Positions 8,612 through 16,266 of a DNA stretch of 32,818 bases are shown in pieces. Made by a program: the position numbers and the translations under genes. Source of the DNA: an uncultured Bacilli bacterium (GTDB lineage Bacteria > Bacillota_I > Bacilli_A > RF39 > UBA660); assembly GCA_947627385.1 (NCBI GenBank), contig CANQVV010000009.1, positions 1 through 32,818 on the forward strand, in the 5' to 3' direction. Numbering within the stretch: position 1 is the first letter of the stretch; every line of letters starts with the position of its first letter. The notes below the pieces were generated by a model. The model did not search any database, was not told where the DNA came from, and saw nothing but the letters and a program-made list of their open reading frames with translations.

Positions 8612-9465
8612 TATTTTACCCCCTTAATCATTAATAACATTAAATTATCCAGTGTAATTTTATCAATAACATCTATTTTATATTTCTTTTTAAATTTTTT
8701 TATATCTGTAATTAAAACCTCATAATTATATTTATTTTTTTGATATTTTAAATAATCAGTTTTAGCAATAGAGTTAAATTCTTTTTCACTACATTTTACC
8801 AAACCATAATTATTTAAAACTGTATCCATAGTAGTCGAAAGTAATATTTCTCCATCATTAATAAAAGTTATATAATCTGCTATATGTTCTAAATCAGTGG
8901 TAATATGACTAGACAAAAGGATAGAACACTCTTCATTTTGGATAAAATTTTGAAAGATATCAATAACTTCATTTCTAGCAACTGGATCTAAACCCGAAGT
9001 TGGCTCATCTAATATTAAAAGTTTAGGATGATGAGACAATGCTGTGGCAATTTCTAATTTTTTTTGCATTCCTTTGGAAAAAGTTTTAATTTGTTTATTA
9101 GGTAATAAAGCAAATTCCACTAAATATTTTTTAAATAAATTATTATCCCAATTCTTGTAAATACCTGGCATTATTTTACTAATATCATTAGGTGTCAATA
9201 TCTCTGGAAAAAATGATTCATCTAAAACTGCTCCAACATCTTCATATACTTCTGAATATTTATGAATATCCTTTCCAAAAATTTTAATTATGCCTTGATA
9301 ACTTGTTATAACATCTAATATTGCTTTAATAGTCGTAGTTTTACCAGCACCATTTTCACCAATTAAGCCCATTATCATTCCCTTAGGCAAATTAAAATTA
9401 ATATTTTTTAATTCAAAATTATCATATTTTTTACATAAGTCTTTAATTTCTAAAATATTTTCCAT
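8611..9465 (-). CDS. ABC transporter ATPase, BcrA/YtrB-like
   Basis: 284 residues from the ATG at 9465. The frame opens further to 9480, but GAGGAGG falls just upstream of 9465 with a 6-base spacing, so the shorter start is right. Walker A GENGAGKTT (36-44), signature FSKGM followed by QKKLEIA, Walker B LLILDEPTSGLDP and a switch region SSHI. The C-terminal 80 residues are typical of the BcrA group. The upstream GntR gene stops one base before the start codon, and the permease follows with a 1-base overlap. Confidence 0.92.
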   Translation of the reverse strand: MENILEIKDLCKKYDNFELKNINFNLPKGMIMGLIGENGAGKTTTIKAILDVITSYQGIIKIFGKDIHKYSEVYEDVGAVLDESFFPEILTPNDISKIMPGIYKNWDNNLFKKYLVEFALLPNKQIKTFSKGMQKKLEIATALSHHPKLLILDEPTSGLDPVARNEVIDIFQNFIQNEECSILLSSHITTDLEHIADYITFINDGEILLSTTMDTVLNNYGLVKCSEKEFNSIAKTDYLKYQKNKYNYEVLITDIKKFKKKYKIDVIDKITLDNLMLLMIKGVK

Positions 9466-9466
9466 T

Positions 9467-9841
9467 TTATTCCTCCTCAAACAAAATATTTACAATATCT
9501 ATTACATCTTTTTTAGAAATATTATTCATTTTAGCAGTTAGAACAGCACTTTCTAATAAATCTTGAATTTTATTTAATTGTTCTTCCAAAGCTAAATTTT
9601 TATTGATTTGCGATACATAAAAGCCTTTACCAGGTTTAGTTTTAACATAACCTTCTTTTTCTAATTCTTCATAGGCATTTTTAGTAGTTATTACACTACA
9701 TCTTAAATCTTTGGCTAAGGCTCTAATTGATGGCAATAATTCCCCAGTAACAAGTTCACCAGTTATAATTTTTATTTTTATTTGCTCTTTTATCTGCTCA
9801 TATATTGGTACACCATTAGTATTACTAATAATTATTTCCAT
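9467..9841 (-). CDS. GntR-family (YtrA-like) transcriptional repressor
   Basis: 124 residues. The N-terminal winged helix-turn-helix (about 8-75) carries the GntR pattern: PIYEQIKEQIKIKI, then LLPSIRALAKDL, then GKGFYV. The short C-terminal tail of about 45 residues, without a large effector domain, matches the YtrA subfamily, whose members repress the ABC transporter operon they sit in. GAGGTGA precedes the ATG. The gene is first in its operon, and its own promoter contains repeated 8-bp half-sites, consistent with autorepression. The inducing signal is unknown. Confidence 0.9.
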   Translation of the reverse strand: MEIIISNTNGVPIYEQIKEQIKIKIITGELVTGELLPSIRALAKDLRCSVITTKNAYEELEKEGYVKTKPGKGFYVSQINKNLALEEQLNKIQDLLESAVLTAKMNNISKKDVIDIVNILFEEE

Positions 9842-9850
9842 GTTTCACCT

Positions 9851-9891
9851 CTGTATATGTATATTATATACAGTCTATATACAGATGTCAA
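9851..9891 (-). promoter_or_regulatory. Consensus promoter with three half-site operator for the GntR regulator
   Basis: Minus strand: TTGACA (9886-9891), a 17-base spacer and TATAAT (9863-9868), a perfect sigma-A promoter. Three copies of the half-site CTGTATAT overlap it: two direct copies 3 bases apart in the spacer (9877-9884 and 9866-9873) and one inverted copy near the start point (9851-9858). The last two form an inverted repeat with a 7-base gap. Binding would cover the whole core promoter. Confidence 0.8.
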
Positions 9892-9892
9892 T

Positions 9893-9921
9893 AAAAAAAG
9901 AGTTTTAAACTCTAATTTTTT
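9893..9921 (-). terminator. Bidirectional terminator overlapping the yjbR-like stop codon
   Basis: AGAGT (9899-9903) pairs with ACTCT (9909-9913). The stem is flanked by A-tract and T-tract on both sides, so it can work on either strand. The TAG stop of the 9912-10262 gene lies in the 5' arm as read on the minus strand. The stem is short. Confidence 0.5.
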
Positions 9922-10262
9922 ATAGTATCAAAACTTAAATCTATTAATTGTTGTACTTCTTCTTTTAAGACAGATCCATCTAACATAATACTTAACCAAT
10001 GTTCTTTATTCATATGATAAGCAGGTAAAATGCCTTTATTCATTCTTATATTGCCATTTATTTCCGGAGGACATTTAACATTTAAAATATCTATTTCTTC
10101 ATCTTCGTTAAAACCTAATTTTCTTTTAGAAACATTCATAATAATGCCATACCATTTTTTATTGTTTCTTAAAACTGCATATTGCGGATATTTAAGCCAC
10201 AAATATTCGGGATTAGTATGATACTTATTTTTTACATATTGTAGTACTTCTTCCCTATTCAT
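9912..10262 (-). CDS. MmcQ/YjbR family protein
   Basis: 116 residues with the YjbR/MmcQ (CyaY-like fold) pattern: N-terminal helix with YVKNKY, strand RNNKKWYGIIMNV, and the C-terminal signature GILPAYHMNKEHWLSIMLD followed by a helical end. Family members are small cytoplasmic DNA-binding-like or unknown-function proteins; a molecular role cannot be stated. Its ATG overlaps the nitroreductase stop (ATGA, 10259-10262), so the two are translationally coupled. Confidence 0.88.
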   Translation of the reverse strand: MNREEVLQYVKNKYHTNPEYLWLKYPQYAVLRNNKKWYGIIMNVSKRKLGFNEDEEIDILNVKCPPEINGNIRMNKGILPAYHMNKEHWLSIMLDGSVLKEEVQQLIDLSFDTIKN

Positions 10263-10765
10263 AGGTACTCAACAATTTCTTTTAAATCTTTTCTAGTATT
10301 ATGTAAATGAGATGGTTTACAATCACTAGTTTTATAACCTAGAAAAAGTAAACAAATCGGTTCAATATTATCGGGAATATTAAATTCTTTTTTTAAAGCT
10401 AATTTATCAAACATCATTACCCATATATTATCTATTCCTATATTAGTAGCTTCTAATAACATATGTGTTGCTACAATGGAAGCATCCATTTCCAAAGTAG
10501 TATAATTACCATTTGACCACGCAATATTTTTATCACTGGCAACAATAAGACAAACCGGTGCATTATATCTACATCTTGTAACTTTATCAATTTTTTGTAA
10601 TCCTTCCTTAGATTTAACAACATATATTTTTTGTGGTTGTAAATTTTTAGCAGTCGGAGCTACATTACCAGCTTCCAATATTTTAATAATTAATTTTTCA
10701 TCAATTTCAGTATCTTTAAAACTTCGAGCTGAAAATCTTTTTCTAATAACATCTTCAAATAGCAT
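10259..10765 (-). CDS. Nitroreductase family FMN-dependent oxidoreductase
   Basis: 168 residues. The start RKRFSARSFKD is the conserved FMN-phosphate-binding Arg cluster of nitroreductases. It is followed by LEAGNVAPTAKNLQPQKIYV and a C-terminal section with GYK. The short length fits the small NAD(P)H nitroreductase/dehydrogenase subgroup, usually homodimeric and cytoplasmic. The substrate cannot be deduced. AAGGAGA is 8 bases before the ATG. The 186 bases upstream carry a promoter and two tiny ORFs. It is first in a coupled pair with the YjbR-like gene. Confidence 0.9.
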   Translation of the reverse strand: MLFEDVIRKRFSARSFKDTEIDEKLIIKILEAGNVAPTAKNLQPQKIYVVKSKEGLQKIDKVTRCRYNAPVCLIVASDKNIAWSNGNYTTLEMDASIVATHMLLEATNIGIDNIWVMMFDKLALKKEFNIPDNIEPICLLFLGYKTSDCKPSHLHNTRKDLKEIVEYL

Positions 10766-10814
10766 ATTTATCTTCTCCTTTTTTATTTTATAGAATTAAT
10801 TTTAACAACTGTTT

Positions 10815-10844
10815 TTAAAATAGCAATAATACCTTTTTATCCAT
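10815..10844 (-). CDS. Nine-codon leader ORF before the nitroreductase gene
   Basis: ATG at 10844 reads MDKKVLLLF then TAA. AAAGGA (10851-10856) lies 6 bases before the ATG, an ideal ribosome site. It ends about 50 bases before the nitroreductase start. Either a leader peptide or the end of a vanished gene. Confidence 0.3.
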   Translation of the reverse strand: MDKKVLLLF

Positions 10845-10869
10845 ATAACATCCTTTCATATCCACTTTC

Positions 10870-10905
10870 TCAACTGTCACCATAAACGGTATAAACCACT
10901 AACAA
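10870..10905 (-). CDS. Eleven-codon leader ORF before the nitroreductase gene
   Basis: TTG at 10905 with AGGTGA (10913-10918) 7 bases upstream reads MLVVYTVYGDS then TGA. It follows the TATAAT at 10925-10930 directly. Weaker than the 9-codon ORF because of the TTG start. Confidence 0.2.
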   Translation of the reverse strand: MLVVYTVYGDS

Positions 10906-10924
10906 TTTTTTATCACCTATTAAA

Positions 10925-10933
10925 ATTATAACA
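10925..10933 (-). promoter_or_regulatory. Extended -10 promoter for the nitroreductase operon
   Basis: TGTTATAAT on the minus strand, directly between the histidine kinase stop and the mini-ORF leader. Transcription would give a leader of about 150 bases before the nitroreductase ATG. Confidence 0.5.
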
Positions 10934-10951
10934 TAATAAATTAGTATAATA

Positions 10952-12166
10952 TTATATATTAAAATATTTAATTATAAATTTAGTACTATTTTTGTTTGAT
11001 TCAACATTTACTACACCATTATCATTTTCAATAATAGCCTTAGATAAAGCTAACCCAATTCCAATACTATCCGAAGATGAATTTTTACCTTTATAAAATC
11101 TTTCAAATATATGTGGTAAATCTTGTTTAGAAATACATTCTCCATAATCTATAATACTAATTTTGGCATAAGCATTATTTTGTTCATATATAATATCTAT
11201 TGTACTATTTAAAGAAGAATACTCTAAGGAATTTTTTAAAATATTGGTAATAGCTTCAACTTGCCACATAAAATCTCCCAAGATAAATGCTGTATCATCA
11301 CCCTTTATATTTAATTTAATATTTTTTAAATCACATAAAGTAGATACATTTTTACTTGCTTCTTGAATACAATCTTTTAAATAAAATTTTTTTCTCATAA
11401 ATTTAATAGCATTAACATCAAATTTAGATAATTTTAAAATTGATTGAACTAAAAAACTAATATTATTAACATTTCTTTTAATATCTCTAATAAAATCTTC
11501 TCTAACATGTTTATCCATATCGGGATCATCAATTAAATTATCTAACATAACTAAAATACTTGTTAAAGGTGTTTTTATTTGATGAGAAATATCTTCCAAT
11601 GACTTTTTAAGATTCTTTTTATCTTTAATAGAAATATCTCTGGTTTCTTTTAACATTACTGTTGTTTTATATATTTCATTTTTTAAAATAGATAAATCAT
11701 CCTCAGTATTTGAATCAATTTTTAAACTATAATTCTTTTTATTTAATTCCTTTATATATTTAGTAATATCATTAATAGCTTTTTCTCTTTTTTGTAAATA
11801 TTTGATAAATAAATAAATTAAAAATAACAAACTTATTACAAATATTAAAGTATTAAATATTAGATATTTATTATATAACTTATCATTTTCCATAATGATT
11901 GATTTATTATTTAAACTAAGAGTGTATTTATCTAATATATTATTTTTAGTATTACTTTTACTATTTAAAATATCAATAATTTCTTTTTCATCTAATAAAG
12001 GATATTTACTTTCTATTATCTCTACTATATTACTTACTTTATTATTAAAATTTTCTGTATATTTTTGATATTGATAATTATTTATTAGTATAAACATAAG
12101 TAATATTAATAAAGATACCCAAGATATTTTAATAATAAATTTTTTTAATTCTATTTTATTCTTCAT
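10952..12166 (-). CDS. Sensor histidine kinase
   Basis: 404 residues. Two membrane helices (about 10-29 and 101-123) flank a 70-residue extracytoplasmic loop. Then a linker with coiled-coil character, the dimerisation H-box DISHQIKTPLTS (phospho-accepting His195), an N-box around NILKNSLEYSS, a D/G1-box IIDYGECIS, F-box FERFYKG and G2-box GIGIGLALS. It phosphorylates the response regulator encoded just upstream, which overlaps it by 11 bases (12156-12166). The sizeable sensory loop argues against the intramembrane-sensing BceS type. It is the last gene of the ABC transporter/two-component operon. Confidence 0.92.
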   Translation of the reverse strand: MKNKIELKKFIIKISWVSLLILLMFILINNYQYQKYTENFNNKVSNIVEIIESKYPLLDEKEIIDILNSKSNTKNNILDKYTLSLNNKSIIMENDKLYNKYLIFNTLIFVISLLFLIYLFIKYLQKREKAINDITKYIKELNKKNYSLKIDSNTEDDLSILKNEIYKTTVMLKETRDISIKDKKNLKKSLEDISHQIKTPLTSILVMLDNLIDDPDMDKHVREDFIRDIKRNVNNISFLVQSILKLSKFDVNAIKFMRKKFYLKDCIQEASKNVSTLCDLKNIKLNIKGDDTAFILGDFMWQVEAITNILKNSLEYSSLNSTIDIIYEQNNAYAKISIIDYGECISKQDLPHIFERFYKGKNSSSDSIGIGLALSKAIIENDNGVVNVESNKNSTKFIIKYFNI

Positions 12167-12812
12167 CTATTCTATAACCTATTCCTTTTACAGTTTTAAT
12201 AATATTAGTTCCTATTTTTTCTCTTATTCTTTGCAAATAAACTGTAATTGTATGGTCATCAACATAGTTACCAGTCCATTCCCATATTTTATCTAAAATT
12301 GTAACTCTACTAATAGTTTTACCTATATTATTAAATAGTAAACTAACTAATTTTAATTCTAATGGTGTTAATTCAATTTGAACATTATCTTTATATACTA
12401 TAACTTTATCCATATCAAAAACTATATTCTTAACTTTAATTAAACTTATCTTTTTAAATCTTAGTAATACTTTATTTATTCTAGCTAATAATTCCTTAGT
12501 ACTAAATGGTTTAGTTATATAATCTTCTGCTCCTATTTCTAAACCCTTTACAATATCATCTTCTTCATCTTTGGCCGTTAAGAAGATAGTTGGTATTTTT
12601 AATGCTTTAATAGTATTTTGATAAAAATCAAAACCATTTCCATCTGGTAAAGTTATATCTAAAATAATTAAATTTAAATTATTATTATTAATTAAATATT
12701 CTTTTGCTTCTTTAATATTCGTTTTATATATTAAATTAAGATTATTTTTTTTTAGTGAATAAATAAGTCCTTTGATAATTGATATATTATCTTCAATTAA
12801 TAAGATATTCAT
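12156..12812 (-). CDS. OmpR-family response regulator
   Basis: 218 residues from the ATG at 12812. The frame opens to 12830, but AAGGGGTGA lies between the two candidates and fits 12812. Receiver domain 1-118 with acidic pocket Glu7/Asp8, phospho-acceptor Asp52 (LIILDITLPDG) and Lys in ITKPF at about 103. The C-terminal winged helix (about 125-216) has LTPLELKLVSLL, DDHTITVYLQRIREKI and the final KGIGYR, the OmpR/PhoB DNA-binding pattern. PhoB-type proteins bind 11-bp-spaced direct repeats, and such repeats lie before this operon at 16204-16221. Confidence 0.94.
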   Translation of the reverse strand: MNILLIEDNISIIKGLIYSLKKNNLNLIYKTNIKEAKEYLINNNNLNLIILDITLPDGNGFDFYQNTIKALKIPTIFLTAKDEEDDIVKGLEIGAEDYITKPFSTKELLARINKVLLRFKKISLIKVKNIVFDMDKVIVYKDNVQIELTPLELKLVSLLFNNIGKTISRVTILDKIWEWTGNYVDDHTITVYLQRIREKIGTNIIKTVKGIGYRIDEE

Positions 12813-12847
12813 ATTAATCACCCCTTGCATTAATTATAACATATTAG

Positions 12848-12868
12848 AAAGAGGCTTAATGCCCCTTT
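12848..12868 (-). terminator. Intercistronic hairpin between permease and response regulator
   Basis: An 8-bp stem with one G-T pair (12848-12855 with 12861-12868) and a 5-base loop lies in the 59-base gap. No U-run follows on the minus strand, so it probably acts as an RNA stability or partial-termination element rather than a full terminator. Confidence 0.4.
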
Positions 12869-12871
12869 TAA

Positions 12872-15490
12872 TTAAATATTTTCATTTCTAATTGTTTCAA
12901 TGGTATTTTGTTTATTTATTTTATTCATTGAATATTTCATAATCATAGATATAAGAATAAATACTACTACTATTGAAATAATAATAGCTTTAATTGGAAT
13001 TTTATATGCCATTGTAGATGCTGCTAAAAAGTAATATATTAAATATGATAGTCCTATACCAATAGGAATACCAAAGAATAATGCTTTCATTCCCATAAAG
13101 AAAGTTTCTAATCTAATCATATGATTAAATTCTTTCATGGTCATACCAACAGATTTTAACATAGCAAATTCGCCTCGTCTTAATTCCATATTAGTTGTTA
13201 TTGTATTAAAAATATTTGTTATACCTATTAGAGAAATAACTATTATAAATCCATAAAGGAATATGCCTACTAATGTATATAAATTATTCATAATCTTAAC
13301 ATTTTCAGCCATGTTATCAACATAATAATTTTCATCTTTTAATATTTCATCAATATCATTTTGTAATTTGGAAGCATCATTAGTTTTTATAAGCATTTGT
13401 ATTGGTGTATTTGTAGCAATTTTATTATATAACTCTTCACTTATAATTAAATATGTATTTTGATAATCTTTAAGGCCAAAAGGTTTGATATCAGTAATAT
13501 GGCCAATTTCGATTTGAAATGGAATATTACCATCTAATGTACCAGATAATATTTCGTTTGTTTTAAAATCAGTATATCTTAAAGTTTTATAAATCATTTT
13601 TGGTTTTTCATTTTTATTTTCAGCTGCTTGATAACCAACTGTCAAATAATCCATTAATATTCCTTTATCTTTTACTTCATCATAATTTAATCCTAATTTT
13701 TTAATATATTTTTGATATTGACTTGTACCCAAAGTATAAATTTTAATATACTCATCATTATCTTCTTCATTTACATTTAAATGTAAAAACTTTATATATT
13801 CGGGGTTTAATTTTTTATTTTCATAGTTAAAACCAACTGGTCTTAATATTGTAAAATTTTCGATATTATCTAATTTAGAAATAGTAAGATATTTATTATA
13901 AATATCCGGATTATCAGGATAATTTGAAGATATAGCAACATTATATTCAGAAATTTTTAATTCATTTTCCACAGTAGCAAAAGCCATTTCCATAAAACTA
14001 GATAAGGCAATAAAAACAAATACTGATACTATTATAGAAATTACTGTTGTTCGATATTTTTTCTTATTTCTTTTGAAATTTTTATAAGAAATTTCTCCTC
14101 CCATTCCAAATAATTTTTTAATGAATTTGGGTGATTTAATTTTTTTAGAATTTATTTTTATATTAGCACTATTTCTAATAGAATCAATTGGGGATATTTT
14201 AGCTGCTCTTCTAGCACTTCTAAATGCTGAAAAATAAATAGTAATTATACCTAGAATAATAGCTATGATTATTGCTAAATATGAAAACGAAAATTTTAAA
14301 TTTAAACCAATGGCTATACTATCTTTTAAAAAGTAATTACTAATAATAATTAAGATATAAGATGCCAATAAACCAGATAATATTCCAAATGGTATACCAA
14401 TTATTCCTAAAATAGTTGCTTCATAAAAAACATTTCTTTTAATTTGTTTTTTAGTAGCTCCGATACTTTTTAACATACCATATTGTTTTATTTTTTCTGT
14501 AATAGAAATATCAAAACTATTTTTTATACAAAATACAGAAGTAAATATAATAATGCCTAATACAATTAAAACTACGATGCCAAGTTCTCCTACACCACTT
14601 ACCTCTAAGGGATTAGTTTCTAAATCAATTAAATAAGAATTAATATTAATTGAATATTTTTCTTTTGGTAATACTTTATTTAGATATTGTTCCAACTCAA
14701 AAGCTGTGGCTGTTCCTTTATAATATTTAGTAAATAAATTTTCATTTACACCTAAAATATTAGCAGTTATTGTATAAACATTTTTAATACCATCTTTACT
14801 ATATCTAGCATAAACATCAACTAGATTATTTAATTTTTGATCATCTGTCAAAGTAATAAAAGTATAGCCTGGGGCTGTATAACTTTCAATATTAGTAGCT
14901 GGTCTTTCAACAATACCCACAATTTTATAAGTTTTAGCGGTTGTACTTATTATATCTTCATTATTTTGAAAAGGATTGTTTTGTTCTAAAATAGTATTAT
15001 CATCTAAATTAATTCTTTGACCAATATCAAGAGTAATTTCACTACCAACTGTAAGTTCTAATCTTCCATTAGTTTTTAAATGTGTTGGAATAATTATTTC
15101 ATTGCTATTTTCTGGTAACCTTCCTTCAACTAATTTTATAGATAAATTAGCAAAAGAATTTTTTGTAAATGCTTTTATGTAAGCATAAGGTTTATCCGGA
15201 TTTTTAGAATTTATTTTTGCATAACCAATATTTTGAGTCAAATTTAAATTCTCTATTTCTCGGTTATTTTGAAAAATATATAAATCTTCTTTTGGCACAT
15301 TATAAAAAGCTACATGAAAGTTACCTTTTTCATAAGTTTCAAAATTAATTAAAGATTTTAAACCACTAGTATAAATAGATGCTACGGCCGTAATGAGGGC
15401 AACAGATAAAGTTATTCCTATAATTGTGACTATTGTTCTTTTTTTATTTAATTTTAAATTTTTAATAGTTAATTTATTAAGTAAATTCAT
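12872..15490 (-). CDS. FtsX-type ABC transporter permease with two FtsX domains
   Basis: 872 residues. One N-terminal helix (about 17-35), a large extracytoplasmic domain (to about 295), and a three-helix FtsX block (about 300-430, with ITEKIKQYGMLKSIGATKKQ). After a short linker comes another single helix (about 480-500), a second external domain (to about 745) and a second FtsX block (with RRGEFAMLKSVGMTMKEF). Two repeats of this layout define the long permeases that pair with LolD/MacB-type ATPases. They usually export or sense peptides and amphiphiles, or regulate cell-wall hydrolases. Its ATG overlaps the ATPase stop by 4 bases. Confidence 0.9.
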   Translation of the reverse strand: MNLLNKLTIKNLKLNKKRTIVTIIGITLSVALITAVASIYTSGLKSLINFETYEKGNFHVAFYNVPKEDLYIFQNNREIENLNLTQNIGYAKINSKNPDKPYAYIKAFTKNSFANLSIKLVEGRLPENSNEIIIPTHLKTNGRLELTVGSEITLDIGQRINLDDNTILEQNNPFQNNEDIISTTAKTYKIVGIVERPATNIESYTAPGYTFITLTDDQKLNNLVDVYARYSKDGIKNVYTITANILGVNENLFTKYYKGTATAFELEQYLNKVLPKEKYSININSYLIDLETNPLEVSGVGELGIVVLIVLGIIIFTSVFCIKNSFDISITEKIKQYGMLKSIGATKKQIKRNVFYEATILGIIGIPFGILSGLLASYILIIISNYFLKDSIAIGLNLKFSFSYLAIIIAIILGIITIYFSAFRSARRAAKISPIDSIRNSANIKINSKKIKSPKFIKKLFGMGGEISYKNFKRNKKKYRTTVISIIVSVFVFIALSSFMEMAFATVENELKISEYNVAISSNYPDNPDIYNKYLTISKLDNIENFTILRPVGFNYENKKLNPEYIKFLHLNVNEEDNDEYIKIYTLGTSQYQKYIKKLGLNYDEVKDKGILMDYLTVGYQAAENKNEKPKMIYKTLRYTDFKTNEILSGTLDGNIPFQIEIGHITDIKPFGLKDYQNTYLIISEELYNKIATNTPIQMLIKTNDASKLQNDIDEILKDENYYVDNMAENVKIMNNLYTLVGIFLYGFIIVISLIGITNIFNTITTNMELRRGEFAMLKSVGMTMKEFNHMIRLETFFMGMKALFFGIPIGIGLSYLIYYFLAASTMAYKIPIKAIIISIVVVFILISMIMKYSMNKINKQNTIETIRNENI

Positions 15491-16164
15491 GAATTTTCCC
15501 CCGATGCAATTTTGCCATCCTCTATTTTTATTATACGATCAGCATATTTAGCTATTTCCATATTATGGGTAATCATAATAATTGTTTGATTTAACTCTTT
15601 ATTGGACTTTCTAAGTAAAGATACTATCTCATCACTAGATTTTGAATCCAAATTTCCGGTTGGTTCATCAGCTAAAATTAAAGCTGGATTAGTAATCAAA
15701 GCTCGACCTATACTAGTTCTTTGTTGTTGACCACCAGAAAGTTCATTAGGTAAATGATTTTTTCTATCTTGTAAACCTAATAATTTTAACATATTATTTA
15801 CTTCGATATTATCTATTTTACGATTATCTAAGGCAAGGGGTAAAGTAATATTTTCTTCAACATTTAAAATCGGAATTAGATTATAAAATTGATATATTAA
15901 ACCAATTTGTCTCCTCCTAAAAATAGCAAGTTTATCATCATCAAAATCAAATATATTTTTGCCATCTATGTAAACTTTACCAGAAGTTGGGCGATCAACG
16001 CCACCAATTAAATGTAAAAGTGTCGATTTACCACTACCACTCGCACCAACAATGGCTATAAACTCACCTTTTTCCACACTAAAAGAAATATTATCTAACG
16101 CCACCACTTTTGTTGTACCTTTACCATAAATTTTTGTTAAATTTTCAACTCTTAAAATTTCCAT
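15487..16164 (-). CDS. ABC transporter ATPase, MacB/LolD-like
   Basis: 225 residues, a stand-alone ATPase: Walker A GASGSGKST (40-48), Q-loop FYNLIPILNVEEN, signature LSGGQQQR, Walker B LILADEPTGNLD and switch ITHN. The ALDNISFSVEKGEF and EPTGNLD pattern is that of the MacB/LolD group, which drives FtsX-type permeases without moving substrate through the membrane itself. AAAGGA precedes the ATG. It is first in an ATPase-permease-regulator-kinase operon. Confidence 0.94.
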   Translation of the reverse strand: MEILRVENLTKIYGKGTTKVVALDNISFSVEKGEFIAIVGASGSGKSTLLHLIGGVDRPTSGKVYIDGKNIFDFDDDKLAIFRRRQIGLIYQFYNLIPILNVEENITLPLALDNRKIDNIEVNNMLKLLGLQDRKNHLPNELSGGQQQRTSIGRALITNPALILADEPTGNLDSKSSDEIVSLLRKSNKELNQTIIMITHNMEIAKYADRIIKIEDGKIASGENS

Positions 16165-16188
16165 ATAAATTTCCTTTCTATATCTAAC

Positions 16189-16221
16189 ATTATATTACAT
16201 TCAAAGTTACAACTAAGTTAC
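16189..16221 (-). promoter_or_regulatory. Promoter with PhoB-box-like direct repeat for the ABC/two-component operon
   Basis: Minus strand: GTAACTT (16215-16221), 4 bases, GTAACTT (16204-16210), 9 bases, then TATAAT (16189-16194). The two 7-bp repeats have an 11-bp period and take the place of a -35 element. This is the arrangement used by PhoB-family activators, and an OmpR-family regulator is encoded in the same operon. Autoregulation is inferred. Confidence 0.55.
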
Positions 16222-16235
16222 TAAATTTAATTTTT

Positions 16236-16266
16236 AAAAAAAAGTAAACCAAATTTATGATTTACT
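16236..16266 (-). terminator. Terminator of the MATE gene, overlapping its stop
   Basis: Minus strand: AGTAAA (16261-16266) pairs with TTTACT (16243-16248), followed by a run of seven further T (16236-16242). The 5' arm contains the TAA stop of the MATE gene. Confidence 0.6.

Noticed and set aside
10952-16164. Bce-type bacitracin-sensing module
   Set aside because: The kinase has a 70-residue external loop rather than the very short one of BceS kinases, and the permease has the two-FtsX-domain layout with two external domains instead of one.
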